The notes beneath the pieces are model-generated. The model worked only from the letters and a program-made list of their open reading frames with translations. It had not been told where the DNA came from and did not search any database. DNA of 64,000 bases from Piliocolobus tephrosceles (lineage: Eukaryota > Chordata > Mammalia > Primates > Cercopithecidae): the NCBI RefSeq assembly GCF_002776525.5, contig NC_045438.1, forward strand, positions 150,171,777-150,235,776. The letters are read 5' to 3'. Positions 34,611 through 45,369 of this stretch are shown here, in pieces (the stretch's first letter is position 1; each line of letters starts with the position of its first letter). The position numbers were made by a program, and so were the translations under genes.

Positions 34611-34654
34611 ATTATCATCAGTCTGAGTTCTGACAATTCCTATATAATTATCTC

Positions 34655-34845
34655 CCACAATATTTACAGCTCTATGAGGTAAATGTTACTTTTTCCCAGA
34701 GTTCAAACGCTGCTTTCCAGGTGAAGGAAATGAGGCTAAGAAAACTCAAGTAATCTGCAAGAAGTTCCATCATTAGGGAAGTATTCAGTCCACAACCTTC
34801 TGAATCCAGAGGTTATGATTATTTGACTCTAAAGCAATTGTTTTA
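34655..34845 (-). mobile_element. MIR-like SINE remnant, antisense
   Basis: CTATGAGGTAAATGTTAC, GGAAATGAGGCTAAGAAAAC and TCCACAACCTTCTGAATCCA follow the reverse MIR order. Confidence 0.5.
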
Positions 34846-35029
34846 AGGATAAAATAATGTATAAACATTTGCAGACTGAAACAAACAAAAGGCTTATATT
34901 TTAATGAAATTCAGACATTTTATAGTAAAGAAAATTTTGTAAAGTCCAAATTCCCTTCTCTAATATCGTGTCTTGCTCTCTCCCTTCTCCCTGAAGTGGT
35001 AAAGCAAATCAGAATGCATTTCTTTTCTT

Positions 35030-35104
35030 TCTTTTTTTTTTTTCTTGAAACAGAGTCTTACTCTGTCACCCAGGTTGGAGTGCATTGGTGTGATCTGGGC
35101 TCAC
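35030..35104 (-). mobile_element. Alu 3' fragment
   Basis: Only the last 75 bases of an Alu, reverse; cut at GGGCTCACC, where L1 begins. Confidence 0.8.
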
Positions 35105-35107
35105 CAG

Positions 35108-35412
35108 AACAAAATTACAGCTAGGAAAGAGGACTAAGTTCCAGTGTTCTATACCACTGTAGGATGACTCTAGTTGATAATAATATATAGTTTCAAATAG
35201 CTAGAAGGAAGATATTGAACTTATATAGTTTTAAATAGCTAGAAGGAAGATACTGAATGTTTCCGACACAAAGAAATGATAAATGTTTGAGATGATGGAT
35301 ATACTAATTACTATGATCTGATCACTGTACATTATATGTATCACAACGTCACTATATACCGCATGAATATGTACAATTATTTATCAATTTTGCAAAGTTT
35401 TTAAAACAATAA
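35108..35412 (+). mobile_element. Older L1 3' UTR fragment
   Basis: Recognised by ACAAAGAAATGATAAATGTT, TTGAGATGATGGATATACTA and the terminal ATATGTACAATTATTTATCA, typical of L1MA-L1PB tails. It contains a 38-base tandem duplication at 35185-35260, so one local slippage happened after insertion. Confidence 0.75.
35185..35260 (+). repeat. 38-base tandem duplication in L1 tail
   Basis: ATATAGTTTCAAATAGCTAG and ATATAGTTTTAAATAGCTAG begin two adjacent 38-base units that differ at a few positions. Confidence 0.85.
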
Positions 35413-36126
35413 TAAAGCCAGAAGCAAGAAATAACCTAATACAAAAAGAAAATATGACTTCAGCATTTGTTAATAATGATAATAATTGATTTAAATAATC
35501 CTAGATTGTATCAACCAAAAACTAGGAACATGGGAGCTGGAGAAAGAGAAGTAGTAAATGTGCCAACTTTCCCATCTTGCAGAAATAAAGTTAATAAATA
35601 CCATTTTCTCCTGGCATTGATTAGGGAAAACATGCATATACATGTGCATATATATATATATATATACACACACATACACGCACACAAACAAAAACATTAA
35701 CATGTATATACACAAACAAAAACCCGAAAGGCAGCAGTAGTGGATATTTAAAATACGAAAACTACCTTCCAAACTATCACAGGGAAAGTGAGCAAATATA
35801 ATAGTATTATCCAGATATCAAAAGAAACAGTCTCAATAGCATGGGCAATTCTTATGATATATTGTTAAATTCTTTTAAAGTAGGTCAAAAAGCAGAATGC
35901 ATAAAGTGTCAATTCTGTAACAACAAAATTAGTACACATATATATTCACACACATTTTTGTAGTAAATAACTGTGAAAGTCACACCAAATTGTTAAATGT
36001 GGTTATCTCTGGATGGTAGGTTTGGAGGTAGTTTTGATATTCATCTTTAAAGTCCTCTATTTTCCCAACCAAAAATGTAAAATAAGGTAATTGCCTGAAA
36101 TGCTCCTTAACCTTTTTCATAAGCGT
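35413..36126. other. No gene seen
   Basis: AT-rich DNA containing the TA/CA repeat. Confidence 0.5.
35647..35720 (+). repeat. (TA)n(CA)n microsatellite
   Basis: CATATATATATATATATACA followed by imperfect CA and CAAA units. Confidence 0.9.
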
Positions 36127-36755
36127 ATTTATTTATTTAGAGACAGGGTCTTCCTCTATCGCCCAGGCTGGAGTGCAGTGGCATGATCACAGCTTACTGC
36201 AGCCTCAACTTCCCCGGCTCAAGCAATCTTCCTGCCTCAGCCTCCCGAGTAGCTGGGACTACAGGCGTGCACCACCACACCTAATTATTTATTTATTTCT
36301 TATTTATTTATTTATTTTTTTCAGACAGGGTCTCACTCTGTTGCCTGAGATGGAGTGCAGTGGTGCGATCTTGGCTCACTGCAACTGTCGCCTCCCAGGT
36401 TCAAGCGACTCTCATGCCTCAAGACTCCTGAGTAGCTGGGATTATAGGCATGTGCCATCATACCCAGCTTATTTATTTATTTATTTATTTGTATTTTTCG
36501 TAGAGATAGGGTTTCACCATGTTGGCCAGGCTGTTCTCAAACTTCTGGCCTCAAGTGATCTGCCCACGTCTGCCTCCCAACGTGCCAGAATTACAGGCAT
36601 AAGCCACCAGGCCCACATCAATGTTTTTTTAATTTTGTAGATACAAGGTCTCACTATGTTGCCCAAGTCAGTCTCGAACTCCTGAGCTCAAGCGATCCTC
36701 CCACCTCGGCCTCCCATAGTACTGAGATTACAGGTGTGAGACACTGTGCCTGGCC
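36127..36755 (-). mobile_element. AluJ split by another Alu
   Basis: Reverse AluJ pieces at 36127-36283 and 36624-36755 join at the middle T-rich linker. Confidence 0.85.
36284..36623 (-). mobile_element. AluS nested in AluJ
   Basis: Reverse Alu with TTTATTTATT runs at the tail and the linker, sitting in the linker of the outer Alu in the same orientation. Confidence 0.85.
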
Positions 36756-36897
36756 CATAAGCCTATTTATAAATTTAAATTTATATAAAAACAATTTTAA
36801 GTGTAATACTCTCCAAAAACTCTTACCTCTTTCTGCTCAGATGGTTTCCCAGAAAATATTTAAATAATGATAAAGTATGCTAATGAAGAATATGACT

Positions 36898-37193
36898 TTT
36901 TTTTTTTTTTTTTCCTGAGACAGAGTCTCTCAGTGTTGCCCAGGCTGGAGTGTAGTGGCCTTATCCCGGCTCACTGCAAACTCCACCTCCCAGGTTGAAG
37001 TGATTCTCCTGCGTCAGCCTCCCAAGTAGCTGAGATTACAGGTGTGTGCCACGCCTGGCTAATTTTTGTATTTTTAGTAGAGGCGGGGTTCCATTATGTT
37101 GGCCAGCCTGGTCTTGAACTCCTGACCTCATGATCCACCCACCTCGGCCTCCCAAAGTGCTGGGATTACAGGTATGAGACACTGCGTCCGGCT
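36898..37193 (-). mobile_element. AluS
   Basis: Reverse Alu; GAATATGACTTTT and GAGTATGACTTTT flank it. Confidence 0.9.
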
Positions 37194-37280
37194 GAGAGTA
37201 TGACTTTTAAAATTAAAAAAAGTCATGACTAATTAAATATTATATGGGAAAGTATTGTTACAAGCAGTTGCTTGACTTTT

Positions 37281-37284
<4 letters not shown>

Positions 37285-37334
<50 letters not shown>
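37285..37334 (+). repeat. (TG)n(GA)n compound microsatellite
   Basis: Fifteen TG units followed by about ten GA units, at the tail side of an Alu monomer. Confidence 0.96.
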
Positions 37335-37336
37335 AA

Positions 37337-37450
37337 AGCAATGTCTTGCTATGTTGCCCAGGCTGGTCTCAAACTCCTTGGCTCAAGTGATCCTCCCGCC
37401 TCTGCCTCTCTAAGTGGCAGGATTATAGGCATGAGCCACCATACCCGGCT
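37337..37450 (-). mobile_element. Alu left monomer (FLAM-like)
   Basis: Reverse single arm, AATGTCTTGCTATGTTGCCC to CATACCCGGCT. Confidence 0.8.
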
Positions 37451-37900
37451 AGCTTGAAAATTTAAAGCAAGATTTCATGAAACACTAAATTACACATTCT
37501 CCAAAAAGGGGGCAAAGGTGGGAAAGGGCAAACATTCTGTCAACCTTCCCAAGCTGCAGCCCAGGAAGCTGAGCCCTGCCAAGAGAAGGGCTGAGGGCCA
37601 ATTGCTTTATGTACTAGGCCCAAAGTAGGGCCTTTCAAAGTGTTTACAAAGGTTTTCCAAGAACCTCCCAATTCAGAGAATAGCCTTTGCCTTTGGGGAC
37701 ATGGAAACAAATGCATTGGAAGAATGTAGTGAAAGAGAAAGAGAGCCTTCTCCAGGTGCAAGACTTTCTCCTAGGGTAGAAGCGGTAAGATTCCATTGTA
37801 ATGAGGCAACTGTTCACCTCTTCATGTAAAAGTTTAATATTAACCAAGCACAATAAATAACAAAGGCCAAAAGAAGCAGATTAAAATGTATAAATTCTGG
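37451..37900. other. No gene seen
   Basis: GC-richer single-copy-like block at 37500-37800; candidate conserved non-coding DNA, untested. Confidence 0.4.
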
Positions 37901-38180
37901 CCGAGCCTGTAATCCCAGCACTTTGGGAGGCCAAGGTGGGCTGATCACCTGAGGTCAGGAGTTCAAGACCAGCCTGGACAATATGGTAAAACCCTGACTC
38001 TACTAAAAACACAAAAAAATTAGCCAGGCATGGCACCTGTAATCCTGGCTACTTGGGAGTCTGAGGCAGGACAATCGCTTGAACCTGGGAGGCAGAGGTT
38101 GCAGTGAACCGAGACTGCACCATTGCACTCCAGCCTGGGCAACAAGAACCAACTCCATCTCAAAAAAGAAAAAAAAAAAA
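37901..38180 (+). mobile_element. AluS with 5' deletion
   Basis: GGCCGAGCCTGTAATCCC shows a 17-base loss in the first box A region. Confidence 0.88.
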
Positions 38181-38570
38181 GTGTAAATTCATGGAACTGA
38201 AGGTAAAGTTTGTACTACTACTAAATTGTTAGATTTGTCTCAGATTAAGAAATATTTTGTATAAAACAATGACTCTCGAACCTACCAGACTAACGTTCAT
38301 TTTTAAAACAAATATTTTGTGAGCTACCCCTTTTTTATCTTGAAATGAAATTCATAGAAAATATCGCCAAATACATACATACTTTAAAAACAAAACAATG
38401 CAACATCCTAATTATAACATAAAGCAGACATAAAGTAAATTCTAATAAAGTAGTACACATTTTAATTTAGAACTGCTCTGACAGGATGACGACACTAAAA
38501 GACAGAACTCCTAAAAAGCCTCGAATAAAAAGTTATTGTGCAGTAAAGAATCACTTGCAAAGTGCAATGG
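38181..38570. other. No gene seen
   Basis: AT-rich DNA. Confidence 0.5.
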
Positions 38571-38880
38571 AGGCTGGGTGCAGTGGCTCATGTCTACAAT
38601 TCCAGGACTTTGGGAGGCCAAGGTGGGCAGCTCACTTGAGATCAGGAGTTTGAGACCAGCCAGGCCAATAAGGCGAAACCCCATCTCTACTAAAAATTCA
38701 AAAATTAGCCAGGTGTGGTGGTATGCACCTGCAGTCCCAACTACTCCAGAGGCTGAGGCAGGAGAATGGCTTAAACCCAGGAGGTAGAGGTTGCGGTGAG
38801 CTGAGATAGCGCCACTGCACTACAGCCTGGGTGACAGAGCAAGACTCTGTCTCAAAAAAAAAAAAAAAAAAAAAAAAAAA
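38571..38880 (+). mobile_element. AluS
   Basis: Flanked by TGCAATGGA on both sides; 28-base poly(A). Confidence 0.92.
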
Positions 38881-39019
38881 TGCAATGGAGAGTGTGCAAG
38901 CTTGTCATATTATAGGTGTCTTGTAAATCACCAAAAGTGTATGAAATTGCTTTTTAAAACGGGTGTTTAAAGACATCTTGATTATTATGGATTCATTTTG
39001 CTTTGGAACACATTTTTTA

Positions 39020-39270
39020 TTTTTAACCATTCAACATTTATTATGTCCTACTATGAGCCATCCCTGGGGATGCAGAGATGAAAAAAAAAAAAAACCATGC
39101 TTCCTACTCTCAAGGAGCTCACAGTCTAATGAGGGAGATGGACAAGTAATTAGACAATGACAATACAGTGAGCTAAGTGCTGTGATTAAGGGAAATTTTG
39201 AGAACAGGTTGGTAGGAGGTAACACGTGAACTGTCTTGAAGTTCATGTCTGAGATACAAAAACACACCCT
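39020..39270 (-). mobile_element. LINE-2 3' fragment, antisense
   Basis: Recognised by CATTTATTATGTCCTACTAT and CTCAAGGAGCTCACAGTCTA, reverse of the L2 3' UTR. A run of 14 A at 39081-39094 interrupts it. Confidence 0.65.
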
Positions 39271-39515
39271 TTTGCTATTATTATTTTTCTAGGATTGTGT
39301 ATATGTATGGAAATTCATGGAAAAACATCTGGAAGGATCACACCAAACTAAACTATTCCACAAGTATTTCCTAAATGTGTCAAGTGCTTTTCTAGGCCTT
39401 TGGGATGTATCACCAAACATAACAGACCAAGATCTCTGCTCTAGTTGGGACTTGTATTTTAGCAGTAGGAGTCACACAATAAAAAATAAATAAATAGAAA
39501 ATATGTTGTATGTCA

Positions 39516-39820
39516 GCTGGGCATGGCGGCTCATGCCTATAATCCCACCACTTTGGGAGGCTGAGTTGGGCAGATCACTTGCAGCAAGGAGTTCAAGACT
39601 AGCCTGGCCAACATGGCAAAACCTCATCTCTACTAAAAATACAAAAATTAGCTGGGCATGGTGGTGCATGCCTGTAAATCCCAGCTACTCGGGAGGCTGA
39701 GCTAGGAGAATCACCTGCACCCAACCCACTGCAGAGGTTGCAGTGAGCCAAGATTGCACCACTGTACTCCACTGTATGCCACTGTACTCCAGCTTGAGCA
39801 ACAGAGAGACTGTATCTCAA
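39516..39820 (+). mobile_element. AluS with slippage in the right arm
   Basis: The segment ACTGTACTCC is repeated three times imperfectly near 39760-39795. Confidence 0.88.
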
Positions 39821-39847
39821 AAATATATATAATATATAATATATATA

Positions 39848-40236
39848 TTCTTCCATAGCACCTATCTCACCTTACAACATACAACATAGATGTTATTACA
39901 CGTTATATACAACTTATATGTTATATATGTTATATATCATATGTTATATAGAACATTATATATCATGTGTTACAGATAACATGTGTCATATATGTTATAT
40001 ATAACATATCTCATGCATGTTATACATAAAACATTGCATATCATATATGTTATAGGTGTTATAGATAACATTATGTTATATATCATGCGTTATATACATT
40101 ATATGTTATATATTATGTTATATACATGATATATATAACATATATGTTGTGTGTTGTAAGGTGATATATACATATGCTGTATATGTGTGTATATATGTTG
40201 TATATATGCTGTAAGGTGATAGGTGCTATGGAAGAA
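39848..40236. repeat. Palindromic AT-rich repeat
   Basis: An AT-rich tract of about 330 bases made of GTTATATAT/ATATATAAC units is bounded by inverted arms: 39848-39879 (TTCTTCCATAGCACC...) and 40207-40236 (...GGTGCTATGGAAGAA), which pair except for one base and a 2-base gap. A second right-arm candidate (TGTTGTAAGGTGATAT, near 40155) also pairs with the left arm. The right arm is L2 sequence in its expected place, so the left arm is an inverted copy of it. Confidence 0.8.
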
Positions 40237-40560
40237 AAAATAAAGAGTCTAGTAGAGACGAGGTCAGCAGTCTCTGACCTCGGTAGGAACAGTAGTGGGG
40301 TTGGGTTGCAGTATGAAATAGGGTGATGATGTTGACCTCACTAAGAAGGTGCGAAGTGAGTAAAGACAAGTAGGTGAGGAAACTTGTCAAGTGCATATCT
40401 GGGGAAACAATGTTCCAGGCAGGGGGAAAAATTAGAGAAAGGCCCTAAAGCGGACATGTGGTTGGAACATCGAAGAGGTCATTCCTGCTGGAACTGAGCG
40501 AATGAGGGATAGAACAGGAGGAAATGAGGTTAGACAGCTAAGAAGAAAAAGGTCTGATTA

Positions 40561-41118
40561 GGTGGTATCTTCTACAATATTATAATAATTATGGAACACA
40601 TATTTTAAATGTAGTAGTTGTCTTTAATCATTAAATCAATACAAGACTACTGAGTTCCACATATTAAATACACCTAAACTGAAATTTCAAAACATATGAA
40701 GACTTTGCAAAGTCTTTTCAGAATCAGGAAATAGCTCAGATATCTTAAAATGAGTATATCACCATCTATAGACTCACTCTACAGCTTGTACCTATTAGGG
40801 AAGCAATGTGGAATGTTAGAAGGGTATGCATCCTTGATCAAGATGCTCCCTTCTCTGAATCACAGATCTGTATAAAGGGAATAATAATCGCTACTTCTTA
40901 GGTCTCTGAAGATTTTTTTTAATGTAGGTAAAGTACCTCAACAAATGGTAGCAAATTGTGGTACTAGCAAGAATACCTCTCTAAATGGTCTCTCAAGATT
41001 GAATTCAATCCTTTCAATGCCTGTATATAAGTACAAATTATTTTATAACTAGTGAGAGTAGATCTTCAAGACAGATGATCTTGAAACATAAAAGCATCAA
41101 GAAGTAGGACTTCCAGAC
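40561..41118. other. No gene seen
   Basis: Single-copy-like AT-rich DNA. Confidence 0.5.
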
Positions 41119-41265
41119 CAGGTGTGGTGGGTTGAGCCTGTAATCCCAGCACTTTGGGAGGCCAAGGTGGGAGGACTGCCTGAGCCCAGGAGTTCGAGGC
41201 TGCAGTGAACTGTGATTGTGCCACTGCACTCCAGTCTGGGTAACAGAGCAAGACCCTGTCTCTTA
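41119..41265 (+). mobile_element. Fused Alu half (left start joined to right end)
   Basis: The first 65 bases of Alu are joined to the right arm at GAGTTCGAGGCTGCAGTG; the middle is missing. Confidence 0.8.
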
Positions 41266-41429
41266 CATAAGAAGAAGAAGAAAGGAGGAAGGAGGAAGAG
41301 GAAGAAGAGGAAGAGAAGGGAGAGGAGGAAGACAAGGAAGATGAAGAAGAAGAAGAATGAAGAACAATGAGAAGGAGAAAGAAGAAGAAAAGAAGAAGAA
41401 GAACAACAACAAAAACTACTACTACTACT
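41266..41429 (+). repeat. Purine-rich GAA/GGA tract
   Basis: AAGAAGAAGAAAGGAGGAAG-type units from an Alu tail, ending in (AAC)n and (TAC)n. Confidence 0.95.
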
Positions 41430-41462
41430 TCCAGGGCAAGCTTTAATTAATTAAGGTTTTGA

Positions 41463-41817
41463 GGCCAGGCACAGTGGCTCACGCCTATAATCCCAGCACT
41501 TTGGGAGGCCAAGGCAGGTGGATTGCTTGAACTCAGGGGTTTGAGACCAGCCTGGGAGCCTGAACCAGCCTGGACTTGGTTGGCTGAATCATGTTTGCTC
41601 CCAGCCAAAATGGCAAAACCCAGTCGCTACAAAAAATTAAAAAAAAATTTGTTTTAAAAATAGCCAGCCATGGTGACACATGCTTGTGGCACCAGCTACT
41701 CAGGAGGCTAAAGTGGGAGGATTGCTTGAGCCCAGGAGGTCAAGGCTGCAGTGAACCTAATTGCATCACTGCACTGTAGCCTGGGTGACAGAGCAAGACC
41801 CTATCTCAGGGCAAAAA
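41463..41817 (+). mobile_element. Alu with a 49-base foreign insertion
   Basis: The Alu is interrupted after GACCAGCCTGG by about 49 bases (about 41555-41604), part of which matches a site 2 kb downstream, then resumes with CCAAAATGGCAAAACCC. Confidence 0.88.
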
Positions 41818-42064
41818 GAAAAAAAAAAAAAGAAGAAGAAGGAGAAGGAGAAGGAGAAGAAGAAGAAGAGGAAGAAGAAGAAGAAGGAGAAGAAGAAGGA
41901 GAAGAAGAGGAAGGAGAAGAAGAGGAAGGAGAAGAAGAGGAAGGAGAAGGAGAAGAAGGAGAAGGAGAAGAAGAAGAAGGAGAAGGAGAAGGAGAAGGAG
42001 AAGGAGAAGGAGAAGGAGAAGAAGAAGAAGAAGAAGAAGAAGAAGAAGAAGAAGAAGAAGAAGA
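41818..42064 (+). repeat. Homopurine (GAA/GGA)n tract, 247 bases
   Basis: Not one pyrimidine in the run. It consists of GAA and GGAGAA units starting at an Alu poly(A). Confidence 0.98.
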
Positions 42065-42397
42065 AAAGGAAATAGAATTTTGAGAGCTAGAACCTCCAGT
42101 GATAGTTTCCATTAGTTCAGACGAACATCTCTGGGCTAGGGTGTGAAGGCTAACCATTCCTGATTGATGTGCTGATTTATTAAGTCATGCTCTTCACACA
42201 CCCATGACCTTACTCCTTCCTCTCTCTACACTCACCTCTCTTAGTGTACTACTCTTTTCTTGTGTCAGTCAGTTGAAGAAGCCCCATTCAATATAATGAA
42301 AAACCTAGGATGCTGGTATAGAGTAGTTCACTGCCTTTGTAAATGACTTACATTGCCTTTAATGCCACATTTTTTGTAATTTTTTGTTTAATTAATT

Positions 42398-42516
42398 GTA
42401 GACACAGGTCTTGCCATCTTTTCCAGGCTAGTCTCCAACTCCCAGGCTCAAGCGATTCTCCTGCCTCAGCCTCCCAAAGTGCTGGGATTACAGTCGTGAG
42501 CCACTGCTCCCAGCCT
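42398..42516 (-). mobile_element. Alu left monomer (FLAM-like)
   Basis: Reverse single arm, ACACAGGTCTTGCCATC to CTGCTCCCAGCC. Confidence 0.8.
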
Positions 42517-44501
42517 AATGCCACACTCTGAGTTTTGTGGAAAATCTAGCTGAGATTTGTAACCACTTTGCTGTCACTGCTACATTATTAAACTCATATA
42601 TAAATTCATTTCAAATGAACAAAATTCTCATTAACACAAGAATTGGAAAGAATATAAAATTTAATGTCTATTCTCAGTTTGGATTATACTTATAAGCACT
42701 TCGGTATTCTCTATAGAAAGAAATGATTAAAATCTAGATGACTTTTAAAGTGACTTCTAATTTTAATACTCTATAACGCTATTATTTCTACATAGCTGAA
42801 TCATTAGTACGTTATCATAGCTCAATGAAATAAGGCAATTTGTGGTATAGGCTGCACTAAGGCTATGCTCTTCATGGTCAAAGTTATTTCTTAGAATACT
42901 GAGCTAAAACTGTAACTGCATTCCGCAACCTATGCAAACATGTTCTAATTGATGGGAGGGGAAAAAATTCAATTCAGAGTGCCAACAATTCCTCTGAGTT
43001 AGCGTGGCAGGGATAGTGTAGGGTCAGTGAAGCATCAAGTTACAGACCAAATTAAAGGTCTGGAGAAGAGTGGCAGGGTCTAATCATCCATCGTCTGAGG
43101 TTGCCAGAACTGGATCTACCACCCTTACTCACTCACGAAAGACCGTTCTATGGAAGCTAAGCACACAGACTTTGGGCTTCAAACATCTTTTTTTTCAAAA
43201 AGGACTTCTCGTTCCAAACAGATCTTTATTAAATTATTTCCTTGAAGCTCTCAGTTCTGTCATTTTAAAATTGCCATCAAAAAGTAATCAAAACCTAATG
43301 CTTACAGTGTTCTGCCACAAATAAAAAATACTGTGGGTTTTTGTTCCTATTAAAAACATATGCGACATATATATATTTATGGAAGTCCCAGAACCAGTGT
43401 ACACACATACACAAAAACCTCAGGAAAACAAATTAATAGTTTTGCCTAAACCAATAAATTGTATACTGTGCCCTGTCCATAACTACCCTTATTAAGCTAA
43501 CACTTTGCAAAGGTCAGCAAGCAAGGAACATTTCTGCATATTTTGTGGCATAGGTTGCAAACCTTAGATCTATAGGGATGAATTAAGGTCACTTTTAAAA
43601 TTCAGACAGTAGTTTCTGGACTTGGTTGACTGAATCATGTGCATCTGCACTATTTTTCCTGGGGGAAAGTTAATTTTAGAAAGGAGAAAAAGTTTGCCAG
43701 GAAAACAATCACATTGGCTCAATCTCTAGACAGTGATTCTTTTCTTAAAAGTTCAAAATGCTTTACAGAGAGCCTCCTGCTTGCCCTTAATATCCTTGAA
43801 AGCGGGTATGGAATATCATCCCCATTTCATAACAGGCATCTGGTTTCATAAAAAGAAATGTAAGCTTTAATGTTATAACTACTTTAGGGTACTTTTAAAA
43901 ATTGGTCCTTCACCTCAATTTTTCAAAAGACAGAAAATAAAAATCTTTATTTTCCCTGGTAGTTATCTTCTGATAGTTGGATAAGTACTTACAATGGTTC
44001 AGGTACACAATGAATATATGAAAAGTAGCAGACATGCATCTATGACAAAGTTCAAGATGGAGAAACATTTCGTATTTCTGTAAATATGATATAATTTACA
44101 GACTCTCTTAATCAATTCAGTAGAGAATAACTTCGTTCAAATAATTAGGAGTGAAAACAGGATCTAAATTAGTATGATCACTCTTCCTTCTAGTTCCTAG
44201 AGATAATAGTCCATTTGGGTCTTTAGCCTTAAAGTAAGAAAAATGTAAAAATGTCAACGGGCTGCATTCCATCATTGACAAAAAGTCAAGGGAGCAGTGA
44301 AGGAAGATTTTCTGATTCTCTGGAGAATGGGCCTCAACCCTTTCTAATTGCCAGAGTACTTGTGAAATAATTCTTACATTTTAAAAATTGATATTTAAAA
44401 GCTGTTTAACCAGGTCTCCTAGAAGTCTGCATTTTCCTCCAATGTTATATCAGAGTTTCAAATGAATGTTAACTCTCCCTTTCCAAAATTGCTGTCTCGG
44501 G
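42517..44501. other. Two kilobases without recognised repeat or gene
   Basis: The longest Alu-free stretch left of the CpG island. The longest frame is 84 codons (43070-43324). The 25-base source match for the Alu insertion at 41.57 kb lies here (43616-43640). Confidence 0.5.
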
Positions 44502-44795
44502 CAAGGCGCGGTGGCTCACTCCTGTAATCCCAGCACTTTGGGAGGCCGAGGCAGGCGGATCACTTGAGGTCAGGAGTTCGAGACCAGCCTGGCCAACATG
44601 GTGAAACCCCCGTCTCTACTGAAAATACAAAAATTAGCCGGGCATGGTGGCGTATACCTGCAATCCCAGCTACTCGGGAGGCTGAGGCAAGAGAATCGCT
44701 TGAACCCTGGAGGCGGAGGTCGCAGTGAGCCGAGATCAGGCCACAGCACTCCAGCCTGAGCGACAGAGCGAGACTCCGTCTCAAAAAATAAAAAC
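44502..44795 (+). mobile_element. AluS
   Basis: Full dimer close to consensus. Confidence 0.92.
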
Positions 44796-44989
44796 AAAAT
44801 TTTAAAAATTACCTTGTCAGATCCAATGATACCGCACCAGTCCCATTAATCAACTTGAGGGGAACTGGTTTTCACCCCTTTCACTCTGTTTTTATTCTCA
44901 ATTCACACTAATAGATCCAGGTGATGCTTAGCCACAGTGGGTGGCCCCTCTCTCTTCTTTGCGGACCTTACAGATACTTTGGGGGTATG

Positions 44990-45130
44990 TTGCAGGGGCG
45001 GGCATCATGATCACCTGAGGTGCTTTTTAAATATACTCAAGCCTGAACACACACACACACATGCACGCAGACGCACACGCACACGCACACACACACCAGA
45101 TTTCTGAATCGGGATTTCAGGGTGGGGTCC
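44990..45130 (+). mobile_element. MER5-like remnant with a CA repeat inside
   Basis: GCATCATGATCACCTGAGGT and CCAGATTTCTGAATCGGG follow the MER5 order; a CA-rich microsatellite (45048-45096) interrupts it. Confidence 0.45.
45048..45096 (+). repeat. (CA)n/(CG)-interrupted microsatellite
   Basis: ACACACACACACACATGCAC followed by CACACG units. Confidence 0.93.
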
Positions 45131-45369
45131 AGCTGTCTTCACCGGCACCTAAGAGCTTTTGCTTTAACTTGTTATAAAGTTCCAGCACCGCAGTCACCCT
45201 GAAAACCTTGTACACTTATCATAATACTTAAGGGGGGAAAAAAAAACAACCACCTCAGCCTGTGCCCATACGAAAAGTAAGGCAGTGCATTTACTTTGAT
45301 CAAGAGTCAATATTCCTCCCAAAGTTAGGATAGTAAAGGAAGGGGGGGCGAGGGGAAGGTATGTTCTGG

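Larger units (their letters stand above)
39355..40560 (-). mobile_element. LINE-2 fragment, antisense, split by Alu and an AT-rich palindrome
   Basis: The L2 3' end is recognised at 39355-39475 (ACAAGTATTTCCTAAATGTG) and its continuation at 40207-40560 (AGGTGCTATGGAAGAAAAAA, AATGTTCCAGGCAGGGGGAA, AGAAAGGCCCTAAAGCGGAC). Alu 39516-39820 and the palindromic repeat lie between. Confidence 0.65.

Noticed and set aside
36173..36640. 155-codon frame
   Set aside because: Antisense Alu nested in Alu; not a gene.
41751..42157. Poly-Glu, poly-Lys and poly-Ser frames
   Set aside because: Three readings of the homopurine GAA/GGA tract.
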